This document shows positions 1 to 12,365 of a DNA stretch of 64,000 nt, one piece after another. The notes below the pieces were generated by a model, which did not search any database, was not told the DNA's origin, and saw only the letters and a program-made list of their open reading frames with translations. Position 1 is the first letter of the stretch; the number at the start of each line of letters is the position of its first letter. The translations under genes were made by a program, and so were the position numbers. Source of the DNA: Aplectana chamaeleonis (Eukaryota; Nematoda; Chromadorea; Rhabditida; Cosmocercidae); contig JAPDOI010000290.1 in NCBI GenBank assembly GCA_029168955.1, forward strand, positions 744,001-808,000. Direction: 5' to 3'.

Positions 1-3000
1 TCCTATGTAGCGCTGTTCGGATTGAAGCTTCGTCCATGAAATTTTGGGTACGTTTTTACATCCGGATAGCCAATTACCAAATGTGGTTTTCATGCCTGAA
101 ATCGCAGCTATGTGCCCTCAGGGCATGAAAACAGGCTCCGCGCATCCTATGTAACGCTGTTCGGTTCAAAGCTTCTTCCATGAAATTTCGGGTGCGTTTT
201 TACATCCGGATAGCCAATTACCAAATGTGGTTTTCATGTCTGAAATCGCATTTATGCGCCCTCAGGGCATGAAAACAAGCTCCGCCCATCCTATGTAACG
301 CTGTTCAGTTTAAAGCTTCGTCCATGAAATTTTGGGTACGTTTTTACATCCGGATAGCCAATTACCAAATGTGGTTTTCATGTCTGAAATCGCACCTATG
401 CGCCCTCAGGGCATGAAAACAAGCTCCGCCCATCATATGTAACGCTGTTGGGTTCAAAGCTTCGTCCATGAAATTTTGGGTACGTTTTTACATCCGGATA
501 GCCAATTACCAAATGTGGTTTTCATGCCCGAAACCGCACCTATGTGCCCTCAGGGCATGAAAAAAGGCTCCGCCCATCCTATGTAGCGCTGCTCGGCTTG
601 AAGCTTCGTCCATGAAATTCTGGGTACGTTTTTACATCCGGATAGCCAATTAACAAATGTGGTTTTCATGTCTGAAATCGCACCTATGCGCCCTCAGGGC
701 ATGAAAACAAGCTCCGCCCATCCTATGTAACGCTGTTCAGTTTAAAGCTTCGTCCATGAAATTTTGGGTACGTTTTTACATCCGGATAGCCAGTTACCAA
801 ATGTGATTTTCATGTCTGAAATCGCACCTATGCGCCCTCAGGGCATGAAAACAAGCTCCGCCCATCATATGTAACGCTGTTCGGTTCAAAGCTTCGTCCA
901 TGAAATTTTGGGTACGTTTTTACATTCGGATAGCCAATTACCAAATGTGGTTTTCATGCCTGAAACCGCACCTATGTGCCCTCAGGGCATGAAAAAAGGC
1001 TCCGCCCATCCTATGTAGCGCTGCACGGCTTGACGCTTCGTCCATGAAATTTTGGGTACGCTTTTACATCCGGATAGCCAATTAACAAATGTGGTTTTCA
1101 TGCCTGAAACCGCACCTATGTGCCCTCAGGGCATGAAAACAGGCTCCGCCCGTCCTATGTAGCGCTGTTCGGTTTGAAGCTTTATCCATGAAATTTTGGG
1201 TGTGTTTTTACATCCGCATAGCCAATTACCGATTGTGGTTTTCATGCCTGAAACCGCACCTATGCGCCCTCAGGGCATGAAAACAAGCTCCGCCCATCAT
1301 ATGTAACGCTGTTCGGTTTAAAGCTTCGTCCATGAAATTTTGGGTGTGTTTTTACATCCGCATAGCCAATTACCGAATGTGGTTTTCATGCCTGAAACCG
1401 CACCTAAGCGCCCTCAGGGCATGAAAACAGGCTCCGCCCTTCCTATGTAGCGCTGTTCGGTTTAAAGCTTCGTCCATGAAATTTAGGGTGTGTTTTTACA
1501 TCCGCATAGCCAATTACCGAATGTGGTTTTCATGCCTGAAACCGCACCTAAGCGCCCTCAGGGCATGAAAAAAGGCTCCGACCATCCTATGTAGCGCTGT
1601 TCGGCTTGAAGCTTCGTCCATGAAATTTTGGGTGTGTTTTTACATCCGCATAGCCAATTACCGAATGTGGTTTTCATGCCTGAAACCGCACCTATGTGCC
1701 CTCAGGGCATGAAAACAGGCTTCGCTCGTCCTATGTAGCGCTGTTCGGTTTAAAGCTTCGTCCATGAAATTTTGGGTGTGTTTTTACATCCGCATAGCCA
1801 ATTACCGAATGTGGTTTTCATGCCTGAAACCGCACCTAAGCGCCCTCAGGGCATGAAAACAGGCTCCGCCCGTCCTATGTAGCGCTGTTCGGTTTAAAGC
1901 TTCGTCCATGAAATTTTGGGTGTGTTTTTACATCCGCATAGCCAATTACCGAATGTGGTTTTCATGCCTGAAACCGCACCTATGCGCCCTCAGGGCATGA
2001 AAACAGGCTCCGCCCGTCCTATGTAGCGCTGTTCGGTTTGAAGCTTCATCCATGAAATTTTGGGTGTGTTTTTACATCCGCATAGCCAATTACCGAATGT
2101 GGTTTTCATGCCTGAAACCGCACCTATGCGCCCTCAGGGCATGAAAACAGGCTCCGCCCGTCCTATGTAGCGCTGTTCGGTTTAAAGCTTCGTCTATGAA
2201 ATTTTGGGTGTGTTTTTACATCCGCATAGCCAATTACCGAATGTGGTTTTCATGCCTGAAACCGCACCTAAGCGCCCTCAGGGCATGAAAAAAGGCTCCG
2301 ACCATCCTATGTAGCGCTGTTCGGCTTGAAGCTTCGTCCATGAAATATTGGGTGTGTTTTTACATCCGCATAGCCAATTACCGAATGTGGTTTTCATGCC
2401 TGAAACCGCACCTATGTGCCCTCAGGGCATGAAAACAGGCTCCGCTCGTCCTATGTAGCGCTGTTCGGTTTAAAGCTTCGTCCATGAAATTTTGGGTGTG
2501 TTTTTACATCCGCATAGCCAATTACCGAATGTGGTTTTCATGCCTGAAACCGCACCTATGCGCCCTCAGGGCATGAAAACAGGCTCCGCCCATCCTATGT
2601 AGCGCTGTTCGGCTTAAAGCTTCGTCCATGAAATTTTGGGTACGTTTTTACATCCGGATAGCCAATTACCAAATGTGGTTTTCATGCCTGAAACCGCACC
2701 TATGTGCCCTCAGGGCATGAAAACAGGCTCCGCCCGTCCTATGTAGCGCTGTTCGGTTTGAAGCTTCGTCCATGAAATTCTGGGTGTGTTTTTACATCCG
2801 GATAGCGAATTACCGAATGTGGTTTTCATGCCTGAAACCGCACCTATGTGCCCTCAGGGCATGAAAACAGGCTCCGCTCGTCCTATGTAGCGCTGTTCGG
2901 TTTAAAGCTTCGTCCATGAAATTTTGGGTGTGTTTTTACATCCGCATAGCCAATTACCGAATGTGGTTTTCATGCCTGAAACCGCACCTATGTGCCCTCA

Positions 3001-3589
3001 GGGCATGAAAACAGGCTCCGCCCATCCTATGTAGCGCTGTTCGGCTTAAAGCTTCGTCCATGAAATTTTGGGTACGTTTTTACATCCGGATAGCCAATTA
3101 CCAAATGTGGTTTTCATGCCTGAAACCGCACCTATGTGCCCTCAGGGCATGAAAACAGGCTCCGCCCGTCCTATGTAGCGCTGTTCGGTTTGAAGCTTCG
3201 TCCATGAAATTCTGGGTGTGTTTTTACATCCGGATAGCCAATTACCGAATGTGGTTTTCATGCCTGAAACCGCACCTATGCGCCCTCAGGGCATGAAAAC
3301 AGGCTCCGCCCATCCTATGTAGCGCTGTTCGGCTTAAAGCTTCGTCCATGAAATTTTGGGTACGTTTTTACATCCGGATAGCCAATTACCAAATGTGGTT
3401 TTCATGCCTGAAACCGCACCTATGTGCCCTCAGGGCATGAAAACAGGCTCCGCCCGTCCTATGTAGCGCTGTTCGGTTTGAAGCTTCGTCCATGAAATTC
3501 TGGGTGTGTTTTTACATCCGGATAGCCAATTACCGAATGTGGTTTTCATGCCTGAAACCGCACCTATGTGCCCTCAGGGCATGAAAACA

Positions 3590-5518
3590 GGCTCCGCCCA
3601 TCCTATGTAGCGCTGTTCGGCTTAAAGCTTCGTCCATGAAATTTTGGGTACGTTTTTACATCCGGATAGCCAATTACCAAATGTGGTTTTCATGCCTGAA
3701 ACCGCACCTATGTGCCCTCAGGGTATGAAAACAGGCTCCGCCCGTCCTATGTAGCGCTGTTCGGTTTGAAGCTTCGTCCATGAAATTCTGGGTGCGTTTT
3801 TACATCCGCATAGCCAATTACCGAATGTGGTTTTCATGCCTGAAACCGCACCTATGCGCCCTCAGGGCATGAAAACAGGCTCCGCCCATCCTATGTAGCG
3901 CTGTTCGGCTTAAAGCTTCGTCCATGAAATTTTGGGTACGTTTTTACATCCGGATAGCCAATTAACAAATGTGGTTTTCATGCCTGAAACCGCACCTATG
4001 TGCCCTCAGGGCATGAAAACAGGCTTCGCTAGTCCTATGTAGCGCTGTTCGGTTTAAAGCTTCGTCCATGAAATTTTGGGTGTGTTTTCACATCCGCATA
4101 GCCAATTACCGAATGTGGTTTTCATGCCTGAAACCGCACCTAAGCGCCCTCAGGGCATGAAAACAGGCTCCGCCCGTCCTATGTAGCGCTGTTCGGCTTA
4201 AAGCTTCGTCCATGAAATTTTGGGTGTGTTTTTACATCCGCATAGCCAATTACCGAATGTGGTTTTCATGTCTGAAACCGCACCTATGCGCCCTCAGGGC
4301 ATGAAAACAGGCTTCGCTAGTCCTATGTAGCGCTGTTCGGTTTAAAGCTTCGTCCATGAAATTCTGGGTGTGTTTTTACATCCGGATAGCCAATTACCGA
4401 ATGTGGTTTTCATGCCTAAAACCGCACCTATGTGCCCTCAGGGCATGAAAATAGGCTCCGCCCACCCTATGTAGCGCTGTTAAGCTTAAAGTTTCGTCCA
4501 TGAAATTTTTGGTTGCGAGTTTACATCTGAATAGACAATTACTTGATGTGGTTTTCATGCCCAAAACCGCACCTATGTGCCCTCAGGGCATGAAAACCGG
4601 CTCCGCCCACCCTATGTAGCGCTGTTCGGCTTAAAGCTGCGTCCATGAAATTCTGGGTGTGTTTTTACATCCGGATAGCCAATTACCGAATGTGGTTTTC
4701 ATGCCTGAAACCGCACCTATGTGCCCTCAGGGCATGAAAACAGGCTCCGCCCATCCTATGTAGCGCTGTTCGGCTTAAAGCTTCGTCCATGAAATTTTGG
4801 GTACGTTTTTACATCCGGATAGCCAATTACCAAATGTGGTTTTCATGCCTGAAACCGCACCTATGTGCCCTCAGGGCATGAAAACAGGCTCCGCCCGTCC
4901 TATGTAGCGCTGTTCGGTTTGAAGCTTCGTCCATGAAATTCTGGGTGCGTTTTTACATCCGCATAGCCAATTACCGAATGTGGTTTTCATGCCTGAAACC
5001 GCACCTATGCGCCCTCAGGGCATGAAAACAGGCTCCGCCCATCCTATGTAGCGCTGTTCGGCTTAAAGCTTCGTCCATGAAATTTTGGGTACGTTTTTAC
5101 ATCCGGATAGCCAATTAACAAATGTGGTTTTCATGCCTGAAACCGCACCTATGTGCCCTCAGGGCATGAAAACAGGCTTCGCTAGTCCTATGTAGCGCTG
5201 TTCGGTTTAAAGCTTCGTCCATGAAATTTTGGGTGTGTTTTCACATCCGCATAGCCAATTACCGAATGTGGTTTTCATGCCTGAAACCGCACCTAAGCGC
5301 CCTCAGGGCATGAAAACAGGCTCCGCCCGTCCTATGTAGCGCTGTTCGGCTTAAAGCTTCGTCCATGAAATTTTGGGTGTGTTTTTACATCCGCATAGCC
5401 AATTACCGAATGTGGTTTTCATGTCTGAAACCGCACCTATGCGCCCTCAGGGCATGAAAACAGGCTTCGCTAGTCCTATGTAGCGCTGTTCGGTTTAAAG
5501 CTTCGTCCATGAAATTTT
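3590..5518. repeat. Higher-order repeat inside the satellite (two copies offset 1153 bp)
   Basis: About 775 bp beginning near 3590 is repeated almost base for base beginning near 4743. The marker AGGCTTCGCTAGTCC occurs at 4021 and 4309 and again at 5174 and 5462, both pairs 1153 bp apart, which is eight monomers plus one base. A strongly diverged monomer (about 4480-4620) lies between the two copies. This shows duplication of multi-monomer blocks rather than single monomers. Confidence 0.8.
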
Positions 5519-5769
5519 GGGTGTGTTTTTACATCCGCATAGCCAATTACCGAATGTGGTTTTCATGCCTGAAACCGCACCTAAGCGCCCTCAGGGCATG
5601 AAAACAGGCTCCGCCCGTCCTATGTAGCGCTGTTCGGTTTGAAGCTTCGTCCATGAAATTTAGGGTGTGTTTTTACATCTGCATAGCCAATTACCGAATG
5701 TGGTTTTCATGTCTGAAACCGCACCTATGCGCCCTCAGGGCATGAAAACAGGCTCCGCCCATCCTATGT

Positions 5770-7460
5770 AGCGCTGTTCGGCTTAAAGCTTCGTCCATGA
5801 AATTTTGGGTACGTTTTTAAATCCGGATAGCCAATTAACAAATGTGGTTTTCATGCCTGAAACCGCACCTATGTGCCCTCAGGGCATGAAAACAGGCTCC
5901 GCCCGTCCTATGTAGCGCTGTTCGGTTTGAAGCTTCGTCCATGAAATTCTGGGTGTGTTTTTACATCCGGATAGCGAATTACCGAATGTGGTTTTCATGC
6001 CTGAAACCGCACCTATGTGCCCTCAGGGCATGAAAACAGGCTCCGCTCGTCCTATGTAGCGCTGTTCGGTTTAAAGCTTCGTCCATGAAATTTAGGTGTG
6101 TTTTTACATCTGCATAGCCAATTACCGAATGTGGTTTTCATGCCTGAAACCGCACCTATGTGCCCTCAGGGCATGAGAGAAAAGGCTCCGCCTTCCTGTG
6201 TAGCGCTGTTCGGCTTCAAGCTGCGTCCGTGAAATTTCAGGTGCGTTTTCAAATCCCTACGGCCAAATACTAAATCTGGTTTTCAAGCCCGAAACTGCAC
6301 CAATGTGCCCTCAGGGCATGAAAACAGGCTCCGCCCGTGTTATGTAGCGCTCTTCGGCCTGAAGCTGCGTCCATGAAATTCTGGGTGTGTTTTTACATCC
6401 GGATAGCCAATTACCAAATGTTGTTTTCATTCACAAAACCGCATCTATGTGCCCTCAGGGGGTGAAAACAGTCTCCGCTCACCCTATGTAGCGCTGTCCG
6501 GCTTGAAGCTTCGTCCATGAAATTTGGGGTGCGTTTTCACATCTGAACATCCAATTACTCAATGTGGTTTTCATGCCCGAAACCGCACCTATGTGCCCTC
6601 AGGGCATGAAAACAGGCTACGCCTACCCCATGTAGCGCTGTCCGGCTTGAAGCTTCGTCCATGAAATTTGGGGTGCGTTTTCACATCTGAACATCCAATT
6701 ACTGAATGTGGTTTTCATGCCCGAAACCGCACCTATGTGCCCTCAGGGCATGAAAACAGGCTATGCCTACCCCATGTAGCGCTGTCCGGCTTGAAGCTTC
6801 GTCCATGAAATTTGGGGTGCGTTTTCACATCTGAACATCCAATTACTGAATGTGGTTTTCATGCCCGAAACCGCACCTATGTGCCCTCAGGGCATGAAAA
6901 CAGGCTACGCCTACTCTATGTAGGGCTGTTCGGTTTAGAGCTTCGTCCGTGAAATTTAGGTGTGTTTTACATCTGCATAGCCAATTACCGAATGTGGTTT
7001 TCATGTCTGAAACCGCACCTATGCGCCCTCAGGGCATGAAAACAGGCTCCGCCCATCCTATGTAGCGCTGTTCGGCAAGCTTCGTCCATGAAATTTTGGG
7101 TACGTTTTTAAATCCGGATAGCCAATTAACAAATGTGGTTTTCATGCCTGAAACCGCACCTATGTGCCCTCAGGGCATGAAAACAGGCTCCGCCCGTCCT
7201 ATGTAGCGCTGTTCGGTTTGAAGCTTCGTCCATGAAATTCTGGGTGTGTTTTTACATCCGGATAGCGAATTACCGAATGTGGTTTTCATGCCTGAAACCG
7301 CACCTATGTGCCCTCAGGGCATGAAAACAGGCTCCGCTCGTCCTATGTAGCGCTGTTCGGTTTAAAGCTTCGTCCATGAAATTTAGGGTGTGTTTTTACA
7401 TCTGCATAGCCAATTACCGAATGTGGTTTTCATGCCTGAAACCGCACCTATGTGCCCTCA
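5770..7460. repeat. Second duplicated block within the satellite (offset about 1291 bp)
   Basis: The rare variants ACGTTTTTAAATCCGGATAG and GATAGCGAATTACC occur together near 5810-5980 and again near 7100-7271, about 1291 bp apart, nine monomers less a few bases. Between them sit three near-identical diverged monomers (about 6510-6900) marked by CACATCTGAACATCC. Confidence 0.65.
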
Positions 7461-9622
7461 GGGCATGAGAAAAGGCTCCGCCCATCCTATGTAGCGCTGT
7501 TCGGCTTAAAGCTTCGTCCATGAAATGTCGGGTACGTTTTCACATCAGGACAGCCAATTACTGAATGTGGTTTTCGTGCCCAAAACAGCACCTATGTGCT
7601 CTCAGGGCATGAAAACAGGCTCCGCCAAACCTATGTAGCGCTGTTCGGCTTGAAGCTTCGTCCATGAAATTCTGGGTGTGTTTTTACATCCGGATAGCCA
7701 ATTACCGAATGTGGTTTTCATGCCTGAAACCGCACCTATGCGCCCTCAGGGCATGAAAACAGGCTCCGCTCATCCTATGTAGCGCTGTTCGGCTTAAAGC
7801 TTCGTCCATGAAATTTTGGGTACGTTTTTACATCCGGATAGCCAATTACCAAATGTGGTTTTCATGCCTGAAACCGCACCTATGTGCCCTCAGGGCATGA
7901 AAACAGGCTCCGCCCGTCCTATGTAGCGCTGTTCGGTTTGAAGCTTCGTCCATGAAATTCTGGGTGTGTTTTTACATCCGGATAGCCAATTACCGAATGT
8001 GGTTTCATGCCTGAAACCGCACCTATGTGCCCTCAGGGCATAAAAAAAGACTCCGCTCATCCTATGTAGCGCTGTTCGGCTTAAAGCTTCGTCCATGAAA
8101 TTTTGGGTACGTTTTACATCCGGATAGCCAATTACTGAATGTGGTTTCATGCCTGAAACCGCACCTATGTGCCCTCAGGGCATGAAAACAGGCTCCGCCT
8201 GTCCTATGTAGCGCTGTTCGGTTTGAAGCTTCGTCCATGAAATTCTGGGTGCGTTTTTACATCCGCATAGCCAATTAACAAATGTGGTTTTCATGCCTGA
8301 AACCGCACCTATGTGCCCTCAGGGCATGAAAAAAGGCTTCGCCCACCCTATGTAGCGCTGTTCGGCTTAAAGCTTCGTCCATGAATTTTTGGGTACGTTT
8401 TTACATCCGGATAGCCAATTACCAAATGTGGTTTTCATGCCTGAAACCGCACCTATGCGCCCTCAGGGCATGAAAACAAGCTCCGCCCATCATATGTAAC
8501 GCTGTTCGGTTCAAAGCTTCGTCCATGAAATTTTGGGTACGTTTTTAAATCCGGATAGCCAATTAACAAATGTGGTTTTCATGCCTGAAACCGCACCTAT
8601 GTGCCCTCAGGGCATGAAAAAAGGCTTCGCCCACCCTATGTAGCGCTGTTCGGCTTAAAGCTTCGTCCATGAATTTTTGGGTACGTTTTTACATCCGGAT
8701 AGCCAATTACCAAATGTGGTTTTCATGCCTGAAACCGCACCTATGCGCCCTCAGGGCATGAAAACAAGCTCCGCCAATCATATGTAACGCTGTTCGGTTC
8801 AAAGCTTCGTCCATGAAATTTTGGGTACGTTTTTAAATCCGGATAGCCAATTAACAAATGTGGTTTTCATGCCTGAAACCGCACCTATGTGCCCTCAGGG
8901 CATGAAAAAAGGCTCCGCCCATCCTATGTAGCGCTGTTCGGCTTAAAGCTTCGTCCATCAAATTTTGGGTACGTTTTTAAATCCGGATAGCCAATTACCA
9001 AATGTGGTTTTCATGCCTGAAACCGCACCTATGCGCCCTCAGGGCATGAAAACAAGCTCCGCCCATCATATGTAACGCTGTTCGGTTCAAAGCTTCGTCC
9101 ATGAAATTTTGGGTACGTTTTTAAATCCGGATAGCCAATTAACAAATGTGGTTTTCATGCCTGAAACCGCACCTATGTGCCCTCAGGGCATGAAAAAAGC
9201 CTACGACCATCCTATGTAGCCCTGTTCGGCTTGAAGCTTCGTCCATGAAATTTTGGGTGTGTTTTTACATCCGCATAGCCAATTACCGAATGTGGTTTTC
9301 ATGCCTGAAACCGCACCTATGTGCCCTCAGGGCATGAAAAAAGGCTTCGCCCACCCTATGTAGCGCTGTTCGGCTTGAAGCTTCGTCCATGAATTTTTGG
9401 GTACGTTTTTACATCCGCATAGCCAATTACCGAATGTGGTTTTCATGCCTGAAACCGCACCTATGTGCCCTCAGGGCATGAAAAAAGGCTCCGACCATCC
9501 TATGTAGCGCTGTTCGGTTTAAAGCTTCGTCCATGAAATTTTGGGTGTGTTTTTACATCCGCATAGCCAATTACCGAATGTGGTTTTCATGCCTGAAACC
9601 GCACCTATGTGCCCTCAGGGCA

Positions 9623-9884
9623 CTAATTAATGATCAGCCATTGAACAAGCATTTGGTTTCATTGTCGTAGGAGAGTTGTTTTTGCCTGCTTATGTGGAAA
9701 ACATATATTCATTGCATTATGTGGTCTTGATGTAATCTTGATCTAAAAATTCGTTCACCACAAAAAAAATCACGAAATGAGGGTCCCCCCCCCTCCCCGG
9801 TCGTCGCCATCACTTTTTCCCAGGGGGGGGGGGCTGAACAAATCGCTTGAGTTGGTTGGGGGTCGGACCAATGTTGGGTCACAA
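9623..9884. other. Satellite edge, unannotated sequence
   Basis: The satellite stops inside a monomer and gives way to unique-looking AT-rich DNA with a C-run near 9785 and a G-run near 9823. Short open frames on both strands cross the homopolymers and show no family resemblance. No gene is supported. Confidence 0.5.
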
Positions 9885-10325
9885 CTTGATAATTTGCCAC
9901 CAGCACAAAATTCAAACTCAGGAATTATCCTGTTAATGCCGCTTTTGAGGCAAGTTTAAACTGTTCTACGTTTACCATGTTAAGACGCGTATGAAACTGA
10001 ATCTTCTCATAACGATTTGATTTATTAGACCTTGTGAATGACAAACAACAAAAGTCAACGCTTAAACGGCAAGTTAAAGAGACTTGATATATTAGGAAAA
10101 TAACAAAACAAATGGATAAACTAAGAAATGGATAACGATAGGTCGACTTAGGGCTGTCTTTGTTATTGGCTATGTATAGAACTTGTTTCGCTTCACTAAG
10201 CGTTAGACAGAATTCGCCGGCCTCTCTCAATCAACAATGTGTAGCATTCGTTTGGCTTCGCCAAACGATATACCCGCTTTGCCGGTTCTCCACCTTCAAC
10301 AGTGTGTTTCATTCTTTTAGCCTAA

Positions 10326-10808
10326 AGGCAGTGCTCACGATAATCTTTAATTTTGAGATTATTCGTTATATTGATTAAGGGGCGCCCGGGTAGAACCTAA
10401 ATGACGTAGAAATTGAGAAAAACGCACCAGAAGTACACGAAATCGTTAAGTACCACCCCGCCTCTTAAGTATCACAGGAAGTGTTTGTTGTGACTATGAA
10501 AACTATTGTGGACCCGCCTTTGCCATTCTCTACTCTCTATTGCTTCCTACTTTCATTGTGGCCCTAACTAATCCTGCTTTGCATAAAAGATTCTTCTATT
10601 TCCGATTGACCCAACTTTTCACCGGTGACAAACACCATGAATATGTTCATCCAACCGGACAACTGGTCCATGTTATAGAATAATGTCACTGAAATAAGAC
10701 GTTTTAGTGCGTTTCTCGCCGTTTCTTCGTAATTTAGGTAACACTTGGAGACCAACGCATTATTTTATGTGGAAAACTCGGGGATGAGAATTATCGTGAA
10801 CACTGCCT
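10326..10808. mobile_element. TTAA-type MITE, family A, copy 1 (483 bp)
   Basis: Left end AGGCAGTGCTCACGATAATC and right end ATTATCGTGAACACTGCCT are inverted copies of each other. The right flank is TTAA; the left is CTAA. A second copy of the same family and almost the same length lies at 55204-55687 in the opposite orientation and matches along its whole length. It is non-coding. TTAA flanks fit piggyBac-like mobilisation, but because the ends are AT-rich a TA duplication (Tc1/mariner) cannot be excluded. Confidence 0.85.
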
Positions 10809-10812
10809 TTAA

Positions 10813-11261
10813 AGGCAGCATACACGCTCGTAAACGTAATTGAGATAACTACGGAGATAGAATGGTATGGCCCAGATCACAACGCCTGCGCGTTTTGAAG
10901 TGTCAAAAACGATCCACAATGCCGCTACATAAGTTAGAAGTTAGCCCCGCCCTGTATATTCACGCCCCCTATATTTGCCTTTTTGCTGGGAAATAGTCAC
11001 CGTCGGTACTGTTGGTAGGTTGCCTAACAAGTGAACCACACACACACTTAACTGACGGCGAAGATGACCCAGCAACTCTGCTTTGGAGCAAAAGAGTAAA
11101 TACAGTGGGCGTGAAAATACAGGGCGGGGCTAACTTCTAACTTATGTAGCGGCATTGTGGGTCATTTTTGTCACTTCAAAATGCGTAGACATTATGTTGT
11201 AAGCCATAAGGTTCAATTCACATTGTTATCCCAACCACGTTTACGAGCGTGTATGCTGCCT
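10813..11261. mobile_element. Fold-back element (449 bp), near-complete palindrome
   Basis: Ends AGGCAGCATACACGCTCGTA and its reverse complement (11241-11261) bound an element whose two halves pair over most of their length. The inner arms at 10921-10967 and 11107-11153 are about 47 bp each and nearly perfect. It abuts the family A MITE and shares the single TTAA at 10809-10812 with it. The right flank is TCAA, one change from TTAA. A partial third copy of the inner arm lies at 11341-11370. Confidence 0.8.
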
Positions 11262-11370
11262 TCAACTAAAGGATAGGTTGGTTTTGCCGACCTCATTCCA
11301 ATAACCACTAGTCATGACATTCTACGTGGGTTTCACGATGCGGGGCTAACTTCTAACTTATGTAGCGGCG

Positions 11371-11530
11371 TGTGTCCCCGGGTCTCCTGTGGGAACACGT
11401 TTCGGTGTTTCCTCAGGAGACCCGGGGACATCTCACAAGGATCATCCCTGTTGTGGTCCCAACGGGGGGGGATGACCCCATCACCACTGATCGCAGTGGG
11501 GTGCACCCTACTACGAAGTCATAATGGAAA
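11371..11530. repeat. Direct repeat unit, GGAGACCCGGGGAC family, copy 1
   Basis: Contains a hairpin (GTCCCCGGGTCTCC with GGAGACCCGGGGAC) followed by a run of G and a block ending GGGGTGCACCC. The same succession recurs at about 12240-12365. Confidence 0.6.
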
Positions 11531-11589
11531 TTTGTAGGACGCAATGTGCAACCTTGTCGTGGGCACCACAACCATATCCGCCCAAAGTC

Positions 11590-12110
11590 ATCTCTTTTCC
11601 GCCACGCTTCACGCGATGAACCTGAGGCTCTACCTATTTTCGAGAAGTAATGGGTTCTGGTGCCTGAGCCCAGCACACATTGTACGCGTCGATTCCGAAG
11701 TCCCGCGCGCTTTCCGTGTCGTTTTACGCAATAAATTGAGAGCCCCTCCCTTTTTCACAGAGTTCTGTTTAGTTGTCCCTGAATCCCTCACACGCTGTAC
11801 GCGTAGATGCTGGAGTCTCGCGTGCTTTACGTGCCTTTTACGAGATGAACCTGAAGCCCCGCCCACTATTATGAAGTTCTCCTTGACTGTCCATGAGCCC
11901 CGCATACGTTAAGCCTCGCGTGCTTTACGTGCCTTCTTACGAGATGAACCTGAAGCCCCGCCCACTATTGTGAAGTTCTCCTTGACTGTCCCTGAGCCCC
12001 GCACACGTTAAGCCTCGCGCAGTTTCCCTGTCGCTTTACGCTTCGAACCCGGAGCCTCACCCTTTTCCGCAAAATACTGCTTGGTTGTCCCTCAGTACCG
12101 CACACTTCGT
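11590..12110. repeat. Degenerate tandem repeat, about five units of 97-115 bp
   Basis: The phrases GCTTTACGTGCC, GATGAACCTGAAGCCCC and GTCCCTGAGCCCCGCACACG recur in order. Two units starting at 11821 and 11919 are 98 bp apart and nearly identical; outer units are more diverged and somewhat longer. The overlapping open frames on both strands are by-products of the repeat. Confidence 0.65.
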
Positions 12111-12239
12111 GCGCGTTAATTCAACAGCTGCTATGGCCCACCAGGATTCGTAAACAAGACAGTTTGAGGGAACCAATAAGCAACAGCAAGGGTTGTCCCC
12201 CCACGATCAGATACTGCCCATGTCCATGTTCATTTTTGG

Positions 12240-12365
12240 CGTTTCCGTGTTCTCACAGGAGACCCGGGGACGTCCCACGAAGATCATCCCTTTTGTGGTC
12301 CTAACGGGGGGGGGAGGGGGTGACCCCATCACCACTGTTAGCAGTGGGGTGCACCCCACTAGGAA
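12240..12365. repeat. Direct repeat unit, GGAGACCCGGGGAC family, copy 2
   Basis: Matches 11371-11530 through the GGGACGTCCCACGAAGATCATC-like stretch, the G-run and GCAGTGGGGTGCACCCC. Same orientation as the right half of copy 1. Confidence 0.6.

Larger units (their letters stand above)
1..9622. repeat. 144-bp satellite array, about 67 head-to-tail monomers
   Basis: The landmark CCTATGTAGCGCTG recurs at positions 2, 146, 290 and 434, fixing the period at 144 bp, and the pattern continues without a break to 9622 where it stops inside a monomer. Each monomer carries a HindIII site (AAGCTT) and a pair of inverted arms: GTTTTCATGCC, then about 18 bases, then GGCATGAAAAC, with a small palindrome TGCCCTCAGGGCA beside the right arm. 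Two monomer types alternate, one with GTACGTTTTTACATCCGGAT and ACCAAATG, the other with GTGTGTTTTTACATCCGCAT and ACCGAATG. More diverged monomers lie near 4480-4620 and 6180-6930. The array runs off the left edge. No open frame here is credible as a gene. Confidence 0.97.

Noticed and set aside
7890..8150. Open frame within the satellite
   Set aside because: It arises where single-base deletions shift the 144-bp monomer; no codon-level signal.
1..9622. CRISPR-like array
   Set aside because: The whole 144-bp unit repeats with no unique spacers, and the setting is eukaryotic.
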